Source of the DNA: Opitutus sp. GAS368
GTDB lineage: Bacteria > Verrucomicrobiota > Verrucomicrobiia > Opitutales > Opitutaceae
Direction of reading: 5' to 3'
DNA: 23,345 nt
NCBI GenBank assembly: GCA_945862035.1
Contig: CAMAXB010000010.1
Coordinates: 1 to 23,345 of the forward strand
Shown here piece after piece: positions 6,228 to 14,096 of the stretch. Numbering within the stretch: position 1 is the first letter of the stretch; every line of letters starts with the position of its first letter. Under the pieces are notes generated by a model. It did no database searches. It saw only the letters and a program-made list of their open reading frames with translations, and had not been told where the DNA came from. The position numbers were made by a program, and so were the translations under genes.

Positions 6228-7769
6228 ATGGCTCAGACGATCGCCGTCCTGGATTTCGGCTCCCAATACACGCAGGTCATCGCCCGTCGCATCCGCGAGT
6301 GTCAGGTCTATTCGAAGATCTACCACTACGCGACCCCGGCGGCCCAGCTCAAGGCGGACGGCGTGATCGGCATCATCCTCTCCGGTGGTCCGAGCAGCGT
6401 CTTCTCCAAGCGGGCGCCCATTCCGGATCGCGCCCTGTTCGATCTGGGCGTGCCCGTGCTTGGCATCTGCTATGGGATCCAGCTGATGGGGCATCTGCTC
6501 GGCGGGCAGGTGGCCAAGAGCGAGCACCGCGAGTACGGTCACGGCACGCTTTCCATCCGGAAGGCCGGTCGCCTTTTCTCGAAGCTGCCGAAGAAGCTGC
6601 GTGTCTGGAACTCGCATGGCGACCGACTGACCAAGCTCCCGCCAGGCTTCACCGCGATCGGCACCACCGACAACTCGGAGTTGGCGGTGATCGAAAACCT
6701 GAAAAAGAATTTCTACGGCATTCAGTTTCACCCCGAGGTTTTCCACACGGAGCGGGGCGTGGACGTCATTCGCAATTTCCTGCTCGGGGTCTGCAAGGCC
6801 CGGCAGGACTGGACCACGAAGGATTACATCAAGAAGTCGGTCGCCGACATCCGCGCCCAGGTCGGATCCTCCCATGTCATCCTTGGCTTGTCGGGTGGCG
6901 TCGATTCCTCCGTGGCGGCCGCCCTCATCCATCAGGCGATTGGCCGTCAGTTGGTCTGCGTCTTCGTCGACAACGGTCTCCTCCGCAAGGGAGAGCGCGA
7001 GACGGTGGAGTCGCTCTATGCGCGTAATTTCAAGATCGACCTCCGTGTCGTGGACGCCTCAAAGCTCTTTCTGTCCCGCCTCCGCGGGGTCACGGACCCG
7101 GAAAGGAAGCGCAAGATCATCGGCGTGACCTTCGTCGAGGTCTTCGAAAAGGCCCTCAAGGACATCGGCCGTCAGGCGGACTTCCTCGCTCAAGGCACGC
7201 TTTACCCCGACGTCATCGAGAGCGTGGCGATTGGCAACAACCCGGCGGCGCTGATCAAGAGCCACCACAATGTGGGCGGCCTGCCCGCACGGATGAAGCT
7301 CAAGCTGCTGGAACCGCTGCGCGAACTTTTCAAGGACGAGGTGCGCGCCGTCGGGACCGCCTTGGGCCTCCCCAAGGAAGTGGTCTGGCGCCAGCCTTTC
7401 CCCGGTCCGGGCCTGGGCGTGCGTGTTCTGGGCGACATTTCCCCTGACAAGCTCGAGATTCTCCGCAACGCCGACGCCATCCTGCAGGAGGAAATGATGA
7501 CCTCTGGCCTCTACTGGAAAGTGTGGCAGTCATTCTGCGTATTCCTCCCGGTCAAATCGGTCGGAGTCATTGGCGATGAACGCAACTACGCCTACGTGAT
7601 CGCGGTCCGGGTGGTGGAGAGCATCGATGCGATGACGGCAGACTGGTCCCGGGTGCCGTACGATCTGCTCCAGCGCATTTCCAACCGCATCACCAACGAG
7701 GTGCGCGGGGTTTCGCGGGTCGTGCTCGACATCAGCTCGAAGCCGCCCGCGACGATTGAGTGGGAATAA
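6228..7769 (+). CDS. guaA: GMP synthase (glutamine-hydrolysing)
   Basis: Converts XMP to GMP using ATP and glutamine, the last step of de novo GMP synthesis in the cytosol. The 513-residue product has the normal two-part layout. The class I glutamine amidotransferase domain (about 1-195) carries nucleophile C81 in GICYGIQ and the H168/E170 pair in QFHPE. The ATP-pyrophosphatase domain starts near 205 with the P-loop SGGVDSS (222-228). The C-terminal dimerisation domain contains RQPFPGPGLGVRVLG and ends in KPPATIEWE, the canonical GuaA end. The start was chosen at MAQTIAVLDFGSQ. The leader is C-rich with no SD. It is probably its own unit or cotranscribed with the following exported-protein gene. 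Confidence 0.98.
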   Translation: MAQTIAVLDFGSQYTQVIARRIRECQVYSKIYHYATPAAQLKADGVIGIILSGGPSSVFSKRAPIPDRALFDLGVPVLGICYGIQLMGHLLGGQVAKSEHREYGHGTLSIRKAGRLFSKLPKKLRVWNSHGDRLTKLPPGFTAIGTTDNSELAVIENLKKNFYGIQFHPEVFHTERGVDVIRNFLLGVCKARQDWTTKDYIKKSVADIRAQVGSSHVILGLSGGVDSSVAAALIHQAIGRQLVCVFVDNGLLRKGERETVESLYARNFKIDLRVVDASKLFLSRLRGVTDPERKRKIIGVTFVEVFEKALKDIGRQADFLAQGTLYPDVIESVAIGNNPAALIKSHHNVGGLPARMKLKLLEPLRELFKDEVRAVGTALGLPKEVVWRQPFPGPGLGVRVLGDISPDKLEILRNADAILQEEMMTSGLYWKVWQSFCVFLPVKSVGVIGDERNYAYVIAVRVVESIDAMTADWSRVPYDLLQRISNRITNEVRGVSRVVLDISSKPPATIEWE

Positions 7770-7822
7770 GAGGGCTCTTTTTCGTCGCACCCCTGTCCCT
7801 GGGCCGTGACCAAACCCAACTC

Positions 7823-8578
7823 ATGAAAGCGTTCCTTCGACTTATCCCGGTGCTGGCCTTGTTGGGCTGCGCTCAGGTGCGCGGGGACGTGGCGGCAACA
7901 GTGGCCCTGGCCCGTTCGGTCTACGGGCCGGAGGCGACGCTCAGCGCCGTGCGTTCGGTCCGGTATGTGGGGACCGCCGAAACCACCTTGGCGACGCCGG
8001 AGGGCCCCCGACCGTTCAAGGCCCAGATCGAAATCGTGTTTCAGGTTCCCTTTCGCCAGCGCATGGTCGTCACCTTGGAGGACCGGGTGGAGGTGACGGC
8101 CCTCGACGACTACGAGGCTTGGCAGCGCGTGGTTGATCCCGCGGACCCGACTCGCTGGCGACTGACTCTGCTGGAGATCGAGCAGATCAAGCGGCTGCGC
8201 GCGACCACGTGGGAGAACCTCGCCTTTCACCGTGGGCTTGAGCAACGCGGCGGCCGGCTGGAGGACTTGGGCGACGCCACCGTGGATGGCGTCCGCGCGC
8301 ACAAGATTGCGTTCCTGCACGACAACCAGATCATCTTTTTCCGCTATTTTGACCGGGTAACCGGCCGCCTGCTGCTGACCGAGACAGACCAGGGTGAGCG
8401 AATCCGCGAGGAGGGTGAATTGATGGCGTCGGGGATCCGATTCTCTCGTAAAGTTATTACCACCACAAGATTACCTGACGGCAGCGATCGTGTTGTCGCG
8501 GTCACTTTTGATCAGATTACGGTCAACGAGACCTTTCCGGCGACGGAGTTTTCGCTTCCCCCGGTCGGGCGCCCCTAG
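7823..8578 (+). CDS. Exported protein of unknown function, possible lipoprotein
   Basis: The 251-residue product begins with a clear signal sequence (MKAFLRLIPVLALLGC). LLGC at residues 12-15 or so resembles a lipobox, so it may be lipid-anchored; cleavage by signal peptidase I after a nearby Ala is also possible. ATG 7823 is chosen because it places the signal peptide at the N-terminus; the in-frame upstream start at 7760 overlaps guaA. The mature part alternates short beta-like segments with charged residues and ends TVNETFPATEFSLPP. This resembles the outer-membrane lipoprotein-sorting (LolA/LolB-like) fold in style, but no motif proves it. It lies 53 bp after guaA. Its use of AT-richer codons near 8440-8480 is slightly unlike its neighbours. 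Confidence 0.75.
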   Translation: MKAFLRLIPVLALLGCAQVRGDVAATVALARSVYGPEATLSAVRSVRYVGTAETTLATPEGPRPFKAQIEIVFQVPFRQRMVVTLEDRVEVTALDDYEAWQRVVDPADPTRWRLTLLEIEQIKRLRATTWENLAFHRGLEQRGGRLEDLGDATVDGVRAHKIAFLHDNQIIFFRYFDRVTGRLLLTETDQGERIREEGELMASGIRFSRKVITTTRLPDGSDRVVAVTFDQITVNETFPATEFSLPPVGRP

Positions 8579-8621
8579 TGCTTGGGCGACTATTTCCGTC
8601 TCGCGCCCCGCGGCGCAATTA

Positions 8622-8649
8622 GGTAAGTCCCTTTGGAATACTGCTTACC
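8622..8649. promoter_or_regulatory. Inverted repeat abutting the hisD start
   Basis: ggtaag (8622-8627) and cttacc (8644-8649) form a 6-bp inverted repeat with a 16-nt gap ending exactly at the GTG start of hisD. It could be an operator or a small hairpin that affects initiation. No attenuator leader peptide with a His run is visible before hisD. Confidence 0.3.
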
Positions 8650-9945
8650 GTGCGCCTCCTCTCGTTTGCCTCCAAATCTTTCGACACCGACCTGGCTGAT
8701 TTTTGCCGCGGCACGATTGTCACCCGTGAGATCGCCGACTCCGTGGCCGCCATCCTGGCCGATGTGCGGCATCGAGGGGACGAAGCGGTCTCCTACTATG
8801 CCGCGAAGTTTGACGGGGCCAAGCTCCGGGCTCGCGATTTCCGGCTGAAGGCATCGGATTTGGCGGCGGCCGCCAAGCGATTGGGTCCGGCTGAGCGCAA
8901 GGCCATGACTGCGGCCTACGAGAACATTCTCGCCTTCAATCAGAAGGGTTTGCCGGAGGGCTGGACGGGGAAGAACAAGCACGGCGCGATGGTGGGCGAG
9001 GTTCACCACCCCATCCGCCGGGTGGGCCTCTATGTTCCGGGCGGCGAGGTTCCCCTCGTCTCTACGGTCCTGATGACGGCCACCTTAGCGAAGATCGCCG
9101 GATGTCCGGAGATCGCGGTTTTTACGCCCTCCAACCCGCAGGGGCGCATTTCAGACGGGCTGCTGGCCGCGCTCGACCTTGTGGGCGTCGAAGAAGTTTA
9201 TCGGATTGGCGGTGTGCAGGCGGTGGGTGCGATGGCGTTTGGCACCCTGACCGTTCCCGCGGTTGATAAGGTCTTTGGACCCGGCAACGCCTATGTCTGC
9301 GAAGCCAAGCGTCAGGTGTTTGGCACGGTCGGGGTGGATTCGCTGCCCGGTCCGAGCGAAGTCATGGTGGTGGCCGACGAAACGGCCCGGCCGGACTTCG
9401 CGGCCGCTGATCTGCTGGCTCAGGCCGAGCATGGCTCCGGCCGGGAAAAGGTCTTCCTCGTCGCGACCTCCCTCGAACTGATCCAGGCGATCCATGCGGA
9501 AATGCTGACCCAGATCAAGTTCCTCAGCCGCACGGAGAAGACGCAGCGCGTTCTGGCGGAAGGTTTTCTGGCGATTCAGGTCCGGAATCTGACCGAGGCG
9601 GCCCAGGTCGCGAATTATGTGGCACCCGAGCACCTCGAGTTGCTTGTGAAGGACAGCGCCGAGAAGACGCTCGTGCGCACCATCACCACGGCAGGGGCGA
9701 TCATGCTGGGGAATCACACGCCGACCGCCTTGGGCGACTTCACCGCAGGCCCCAGCCACGTGCTGCCCACGGGTCGTGCCGGCCGGTTCTTTAGCGGGTT
9801 GCGGGTTGCTGACTTCATGCGTCGCACCAGCCTGATTCGCTACGACCGCGGAAGCGTGCGCAAGGCCGAACCGGTCGTCTCTGCATTCGCCGCGATGGAA
9901 AAGCTCGATGCTCACGGCCGCTCCGTGAAGATCCGAGCGCTCTGA
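8650..9945 (+). CDS. hisD: Histidinol dehydrogenase
   Basis: Catalyses the final two oxidations of histidine biosynthesis, L-histidinol to L-histidine, with NAD and zinc. The 431-residue length is normal. Zinc ligands and catalytic residues are visible: Q258 and H261 (AQAEHG), the general-base pair E327/H328 (APEHLE), D363 (LGDFTAGPSH) and H422 (DAHGRS). Other landmarks are YVPGG (128-132), GGVQAVGAMAFGT (187-199), VFGPGNAYV (208-216) and GPSEVMVVAD (234-243). The start is GTG at 8650, since no ATG lies nearby and this gives the usual N-terminus. It is the first gene of a his cluster. The following 138-bp spacer contains an inverted heptamer-word array, so hisC may be separately controlled. 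Confidence 0.98.
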   Translation: MRLLSFASKSFDTDLADFCRGTIVTREIADSVAAILADVRHRGDEAVSYYAAKFDGAKLRARDFRLKASDLAAAAKRLGPAERKAMTAAYENILAFNQKGLPEGWTGKNKHGAMVGEVHHPIRRVGLYVPGGEVPLVSTVLMTATLAKIAGCPEIAVFTPSNPQGRISDGLLAALDLVGVEEVYRIGGVQAVGAMAFGTLTVPAVDKVFGPGNAYVCEAKRQVFGTVGVDSLPGPSEVMVVADETARPDFAAADLLAQAEHGSGREKVFLVATSLELIQAIHAEMLTQIKFLSRTEKTQRVLAEGFLAIQVRNLTEAAQVANYVAPEHLELLVKDSAEKTLVRTITTAGAIMLGNHTPTALGDFTAGPSHVLPTGRAGRFFSGLRVADFMRRTSLIRYDRGSVRKAEPVVSAFAAMEKLDAHGRSVKIRAL

Positions 9946-9964
9946 GGCCGCGAAGCGGTTCAAG

Positions 9965-10075
9965 AATCTAGAAGCGAGAATTTGGAATCGAGAAGGGCGC
10001 TTCGACCTGCGTTTCAGGTTCATCCGCTCGTTTGGTTTCCATTCTAGATTCTAGCTACCAAATTCTAGCTTCTTT
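9965..10075. repeat. Inverted heptamer-word array between hisD and hisC
   Basis: The left arm has 7-base units aatctag (9965), aagcgag (9972), aatttgg (9979) and aatcgag (9986). The right arm has attctag (10041), attctag (10048), ctaccaa (10055), attctag (10062) and cttcttt (10069), all in register. The arms are inverted: 9970-9993 pairs with 10050-10073 at 20 of 24 positions. The right arm ends 8 bp before the hisC ATG. The central 50 bp contains a small pair acctg/caggt. Confidence 0.7.
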
Positions 10076-10083
10076 CACTTCCG

Positions 10084-11193
10084 ATGCCCTCCGCTTCCTC
10101 TCTCGTCCTCCCGCATGTCGGCAAGCTCCATGCCTACACCCCGGGCTTGCAGCCGACGGGGCCCGGCTGGGTAAAGCTCAACACCAACGAGTGCCCCTAC
10201 GCGCCGAGCCCGCGAGTGGCCGAGGCGATCCGCCATGAACTTGAGGCGGCGGGGGATGCCCTGCGGCTCTACCCGAATCCGCAGAGCAGCCCGCTTCGCC
10301 GTCAAATCGCCGCACTCCATGGCCTGCGGGAGGAGAACGTCATCGTGGGCAATGGCTCCGACGATGTGCTCAACCTCCTGGTGCGCTGCTTCGGCGGGCC
10401 GTCGGCGCCGACCGGGTTCACGTTCCCCAGCTACTCGCTCTATCCGGTGCTGGTCGCGATCCAGGATGGCGCGACTGCGGTGGTGCCGTTCACGCGGGAA
10501 ATGGCATTGCCGGTGGAGGCAATTGCCGCGTCCGGCGCGCGGGCCTTCTTCCTGACCTCGCCCAATGCACCGACCGGCGTGGCCTTCTCGAACCGGGAAA
10601 TCAGCGCGGTCCTCGCGCGCTTCACGGGACTGCTGGTGGTTGACGAGGCGTACGCGCCATTTGCCCGGGAAAACGCCGTGCCTCTGCTGGCGCAGCACCC
10701 GAACCTGGTGATCACCCGCACGCTCTCGAAGGCACACGCCCTCGCGGGCATCCGGGTGGGTTACGCGCTCGCCCACGCCGAGGTGATCGATCTGCTCGAT
10801 CGCGTGCGCGACAGCTACAATGTCAACCGGCTCTCCCAGGCCGCGGCCATCGCGGCGCTGGGGGATCCGGACTATTACGCGGCGATCATCGACAAGATAA
10901 AGGCTACGCGGGATTTCTATGTGCATGAATGGGGCGCCAAACTTGGTTGGTTCACCTATCCCTCGCAGGCCAATTTCATCTTCACGGAGCCGCGCGATGC
11001 CGCCGGCCAGAGCGGCCCGGCGGTGGCAAAGTCGCTCGATGACTTCCTGCTCTCCCGGCGAATCCTGGTGCGGTACTTCCCCAGCCACGCCTTGACCGCC
11101 TCCTTCCTTCGCATCAGCGTCGGCAACGACGACGAGATGCTCGCCGTCAACGAAGCAATCGACGCATGGCTCAAGACCGCAAAGCAAACCTGA
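10084..11193 (+). CDS. hisC: Histidinol-phosphate aminotransferase
   Basis: A PLP-dependent class I/II aminotransferase converting imidazole-acetol phosphate plus glutamate to histidinol phosphate. The 369-residue product shows LNTNECPYAPSP (32-43), YPNPQSSPLRRQIA (63-76), GNGSDDVLNLL (89-99), SPNAPTG (159-165), the PLP-contact DEAY (187-190), and the Schiff-base lysine K216 in TRTLSKAHALAGIRVGYA. The C-terminal RISVGNDDEM is typical. Start ATG 10084 is the first after the word array and gives a normal N-terminus. Its 3' end overlaps hisB by 28 bp, which implies cotranscription and coupling. Aromatic-aminotransferase side activity is known for some HisC proteins but cannot be judged here. Confidence 0.97.
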   Translation: MPSASSLVLPHVGKLHAYTPGLQPTGPGWVKLNTNECPYAPSPRVAEAIRHELEAAGDALRLYPNPQSSPLRRQIAALHGLREENVIVGNGSDDVLNLLVRCFGGPSAPTGFTFPSYSLYPVLVAIQDGATAVVPFTREMALPVEAIAASGARAFFLTSPNAPTGVAFSNREISAVLARFTGLLVVDEAYAPFARENAVPLLAQHPNLVITRTLSKAHALAGIRVGYALAHAEVIDLLDRVRDSYNVNRLSQAAAIAALGDPDYYAAIIDKIKATRDFYVHEWGAKLGWFTYPSQANFIFTEPRDAAGQSGPAVAKSLDDFLLSRRILVRYFPSHALTASFLRISVGNDDEMLAVNEAIDAWLKTAKQT

Positions 11194-11762
11194 CCCGCAA
11201 GACGGCGGAGACCGATATTGCCCTGACGCTGGCCGTGGACGGGGCTGGCCGCTCAAAGATCGACACGGGCGTGCCGTTCTTCGACCACATGCTTACGCTC
11301 TTTGCGAAGCACGGCCTCTTCGACCTCGAAGTACGCTGCAAGGGCGATGTTGAAGTCGACTATCACCACACCGTGGAGGATGTGGGCTTGGTGCTGGGCG
11401 ATGCCTTCAAGCAGGCCCTGGGCGAAAAACTCGGGATCAAGCGCTACGGCTTTTTTCTTCTTCCGATGGATGAATCGCTGGCGCGGGTGGTTGTCGACAT
11501 CGGTGGCCGGCCCCACTTGGTCTACCAAGTCGAGGCGCCCACCCAGTTCGTGCGCGATTTCAACATCGTCTTGGTGAAGGAATTTTGCCGGGCCTTTAGC
11601 AATGCGCTGGGGGCCAACCTGCACGTGACGCTCGAGTACGGCGAGGAGCCGCACCATGTGGCGGAAGCGATCTTCAAGGGCCTCGCGCGCGCGATGGATG
11701 CCGCCACGCAGATCGAGCCGCGCGCGGCCGATCAGCTGCCGAGCACCAAGGGCAAGATCTGA
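11166..11762 (+). CDS. hisB: Imidazoleglycerol-phosphate dehydratase
   Basis: Manganese-dependent dehydratase forming imidazole-acetol phosphate. This is the monofunctional form (198 residues); there is no fused HisB-N phosphatase domain, so histidinol phosphatase must be encoded elsewhere. The metal-binding histidine motifs are FFDHML (38-43), DYHHTVED (65-72) and EPHHVAEA (161-168), and it ends with the family's PSTKG. The metal-ligand histidines and glutamates are intact. ATG 11166 lies inside the end of hisC (28-bp overlap, different frame). It precedes a 212-bp spacer with notable secondary structure before hisH. Confidence 0.98.
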   Translation: MAQDRKANLTRKTAETDIALTLAVDGAGRSKIDTGVPFFDHMLTLFAKHGLFDLEVRCKGDVEVDYHHTVEDVGLVLGDAFKQALGEKLGIKRYGFFLLPMDESLARVVVDIGGRPHLVYQVEAPTQFVRDFNIVLVKEFCRAFSNALGANLHVTLEYGEEPHHVAEAIFKGLARAMDAATQIEPRAADQLPSTKGKI

Positions 11763-11772
11763 GGGAAAGAGG

Positions 11773-11793
11773 TCAGGTTTCAGGAATCCGGTG
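11773..11793 (+). repeat. Short, weak heptamer-word run after hisB
   Basis: Three 7-base units in register: tcaggtt (11773), tcaggaa (11780) and a diverged tccggtg (11787). It is too short to be certain alone but matches the period seen in the other spacers. Confidence 0.35.
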
Positions 11794-11916
11794 CCACGGA
11801 TGCGCCGGCCGTCAGCCTGAGGAAGGGGCCGGAGCGGGCGGGGTCAGCAGGGAGTCCTCCTCCGGCACCCCACGTGGCTCGGCGTGAATTTGATCCACGC
11901 CGCGAGGTCGTGGCAC
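11791..11916. other. Candidate structured element in the hisB-hisH spacer
   Basis: A perfect 8-bp closing pair (gtgccacg 11791-11798 with cgtggcac 11909-11916) encloses further helices: ccggcc 11805-11810 with ggccgg 11827-11832, and cggcgtg 11880-11886 with cacgccg 11896-11902 (9-nt loop). The layout resembles a multi-branch RNA, on either strand. I match it to no known RNA family. The rest of the 212-bp spacer holds no convincing gene. On the minus strand two short open frames (about 30-40 codons) read through it, but they lack supported starts. Confidence 0.35.
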
Positions 11917-11974
11917 AGCGGCAGACGGCGATTTTCAGGTGGCGCCGACGCCCTGCGCGGCTACGTTGCTGCAG

Positions 11975-12631
11975 ATGTCCGCTCCCGTCATCGCTGTCAT
12001 CGACAACGGAATCTGCAACCTGCGCAGTGTCACCAAGGCCCTTGAGGCCGTGGGCGCTTCGCCGCACGTGGTCCGCACTCCGGAGGAGTCCCGGTCGGTG
12101 AACGCCGCGGGCCTGGTGCTGCCCGGGGTGGGAGCGCTGCGCGACTGTGTGGCCTCCCTCCGGGCGACGGGGCTGGCTGAAACGGTGCGGGAGTGGATCG
12201 CGGCGGACCGGCCGTTTCTGGGCGTGTGTCTGGGTATGCAGGCGCTGTTTGAATTTTCGGAGGGGGGTGGCGTGGCCGGTTTGGGCGTGTTCCCCGGTCG
12301 CGTGGTGCGGTTCCGGCGGGCCCCGGAGTACAAGATCCCTCACATGGGCTGGAACACCGTGCGCTTCGTTCAGCCGGATTCTCCCCTTCGGTCCGGACTG
12401 AGCACGGAGGGGGAGGCGTTCTATTTCGTGCACAGTTTCCATTGCGCGCCCGCCGATCCGGCGCTGGTGCTGGCCGAGTGCGATTACGGCGGGGCCTTCA
12501 CGGCTGCGATCGGCCGCGGGCGCTGCTTTGCCACCCAGTTCCATCCGGAGAAGAGTCAGGCCAAGGGCCTGCAGATCTACCGCAATTTTGCGGCGGTCGC
12601 CCGGGCTGGGTTCCTCGCGGGTACCCGCTAG
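11975..12631 (+). CDS. hisH: Imidazole glycerol phosphate synthase, glutaminase subunit
   Basis: HisH hydrolyses glutamine and channels ammonia to HisF. The 218-residue product from ATG 11975 has the class I amidotransferase layout: an N-terminal DNGICNLRSV (10-19), GVGAL loop (51-55), nucleophile C85 in GVCLGMQ, and the QFHPEKSQ His/Glu pair near the C-terminus. PHMGWN and YFVHSFHC are further HisH-specific segments. The in-frame ATG at 11939 would add 12 unrelated residues, so I prefer 11975, though no SD supports either. Its partner hisF, and hisA, do not follow; the next gene is citrate synthase. The cluster is therefore only a partial histidine set. Confidence 0.96.
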   Translation: MSAPVIAVIDNGICNLRSVTKALEAVGASPHVVRTPEESRSVNAAGLVLPGVGALRDCVASLRATGLAETVREWIAADRPFLGVCLGMQALFEFSEGGGVAGLGVFPGRVVRFRRAPEYKIPHMGWNTVRFVQPDSPLRSGLSTEGEAFYFVHSFHCAPADPALVLAECDYGGAFTAAIGRGRCFATQFHPEKSQAKGLQIYRNFAAVARAGFLAGTR

Positions 12632-12635
12632 CGAT

Positions 12636-12652
12636 TCGGGTTCCTAACCCGA
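12636..12652 (+). terminator. Weak hairpin after hisH
   Basis: A 7-bp perfect stem (12636-12642 with 12646-12652) with a 3-nt loop lies 4 bp after the hisH stop. There is no T-run, so termination is uncertain. Confidence 0.3.
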
Positions 12653-12741
12653 CGGTCGGTGGGCCCTTATGGCTGCAGGGGTAATTCCCTCGCGCTTCAC
12701 TTTTCTTTGCAAGCGGAGCGAAATTTGCTCTCTGTGGCAGG

Positions 12742-14037
12742 ATGCAGCCTTCCCCCGCTACCCTGAAAATCGCCGATCAAGACATCTCGCTTCCCATTAT
12801 TGTCGGGAGTGAAGGCGAAAAGGCGATCGACACGCGCAAGCTCAGGGCGGACACCGGCTATATCTGCTACGATCAAGGTTATGGCAACACCGGCTCCTGC
12901 GAGAGCGCGATCACCTACCTGGATGGTGATAACGGCATCCTCCGCCACCGCGGTTACCCGATCGACCAACTGGCCGCGCACAGCAATTTCGTGGAGACGG
13001 CCTACCTGATCGTCTATGGCCAGCTCCCAAAGCCGCAACAGCGCAAGGAATTCGGTCAGCGGATGCGCGAGAATGCGGCGATCGAGACCCAGATGCACCG
13101 TTTGTTTGAGGGTTTCCCCAAGAATGCCCCGCCGATGGCGATGCTCAGCTCGCTTGTGTCGGCCCTGCCGGCGTTCCACCCGCAGCTGGCGACGAATAAC
13201 TTTGAGCAGGACCTACAAAATTTCGACCTGACGGCGGCGATGCTGATTTCGAAGGTCCGCACCCTGGGCGCGATGATCTATCGCTACCAAAAGGGCCTCC
13301 CCTTTATTTTTCCGAAGGACATCCCGTTTGCCGACAATTTTCTGCACATGATGTTCTCGGAGCCCTATCAGGACTATGCGGGCATTCCGGAAGTCACCCG
13401 CGCCTTGAATTTGCTGCTGCTCCTCCACGCCGATCATGAGCAGAACTGCTCGACCTCGACCGTCCGGATGGTCGGTTCCTCGGCCGCCAATCTTTTCACC
13501 TCCGTTGCGGCGGGTATTAATGCACTGTCCGGGCCACTGCACGGGGGCGCCAACGCCGCCGTCATGCAGATGCTTCAGTCCATTCATGACGAAGGCGACG
13601 ACGGCACCCGCTTCATCGCGGCCGCCCGCTCGGGCAGCAAGAGCAACCGGCTCATGGGCTTCGGCCATGCGGTGTATCGCAACTTCGACCCGCGCGCGAA
13701 GATCATCGGCAAGGCTTGTGAGGAGGTGCTGACCAAGCTCGGCATTCAGGATCCGCTGCTCAAGATCGCCCAGAACCTTGAGCGCGCCGCGCTGCAGGAC
13801 GAGTACTTCGTTTCCCGCAAGCTCTACCCGAATGTCGACTTTTACTCGGGCATCATCATGCGGGCGCTTGGGATCCCGACGAACTTGTTCACGGTCATGT
13901 TCGCGATCGGCCGGACGCCCGGCTGGATCGCCAACTGGCATGAGGTGGCCTCCAACCCCAAAGGACGCATCTATCGTCCGCGCCAGATCTACGTGGGGCC
14001 CGTCATGCGCGACTATATCCCGATGGAGCAGCGCTGA
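12742..14037 (+). CDS. gltA: Citrate synthase, type II (Gram-negative hexameric form)
   Basis: Condenses oxaloacetate and acetyl-CoA to citrate at the entry of the TCA cycle. The 431-residue length and the N-terminal beta-rich domain (YDQGYGNTGSCESAITYLDGD, about 43-63, then ILRHRGYPI) match the long bacterial form. Catalytic residues are H267 (GPLHGGAN), H309 (GFGHAVYRNFDPRA) and D366 (NVDFYSG). LLHADHEQNCSTSTVR (228-242) is also diagnostic. It is monocistronic by appearance: a 110-bp spacer with a weak hairpin lies upstream and a strong terminator follows 28 bp after the stop. Methylcitrate synthases are usually shorter and lack this N-terminal domain. Confidence 0.97.
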   Translation: MQPSPATLKIADQDISLPIIVGSEGEKAIDTRKLRADTGYICYDQGYGNTGSCESAITYLDGDNGILRHRGYPIDQLAAHSNFVETAYLIVYGQLPKPQQRKEFGQRMRENAAIETQMHRLFEGFPKNAPPMAMLSSLVSALPAFHPQLATNNFEQDLQNFDLTAAMLISKVRTLGAMIYRYQKGLPFIFPKDIPFADNFLHMMFSEPYQDYAGIPEVTRALNLLLLLHADHEQNCSTSTVRMVGSSAANLFTSVAAGINALSGPLHGGANAAVMQMLQSIHDEGDDGTRFIAAARSGSKSNRLMGFGHAVYRNFDPRAKIIGKACEEVLTKLGIQDPLLKIAQNLERAALQDEYFVSRKLYPNVDFYSGIIMRALGIPTNLFTVMFAIGRTPGWIANWHEVASNPKGRIYRPRQIYVGPVMRDYIPMEQR

Positions 14038-14065
14038 GGCGCACGCCGCCGCGCCTGCGCCTTCC

Positions 14066-14096
14066 GGCCCGCCTCGGTGGCGGGCCTATTTTTTTT
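14066..14096 (+). terminator. Rho-independent terminator of gltA
   Basis: An 8-bp perfect GC stem (14066-14073 with 14079-14086), 5-nt loop tcggt, then TA and a run of eight or more T. The stop codon of the convergent minus-strand gene lies at the edge of this hairpin. Confidence 0.92.

Noticed and set aside
10075..11256. 393-codon minus-strand open frame over hisC
   Set aside because: Antisense to a certain aminotransferase; no protein motif recognised.
11771..11791. SRP RNA-like ggtcagg...ccgg string after hisB
   Set aside because: Only a fragment of the motif is present, without the GGAAGCAGC core; coincidence.
11780..11916. Short minus-strand peptides in the hisB-hisH spacer
   Set aside because: Two frames read plausibly for 30-40 codons but have no supported start, and the region is better explained by GC-rich secondary structure.
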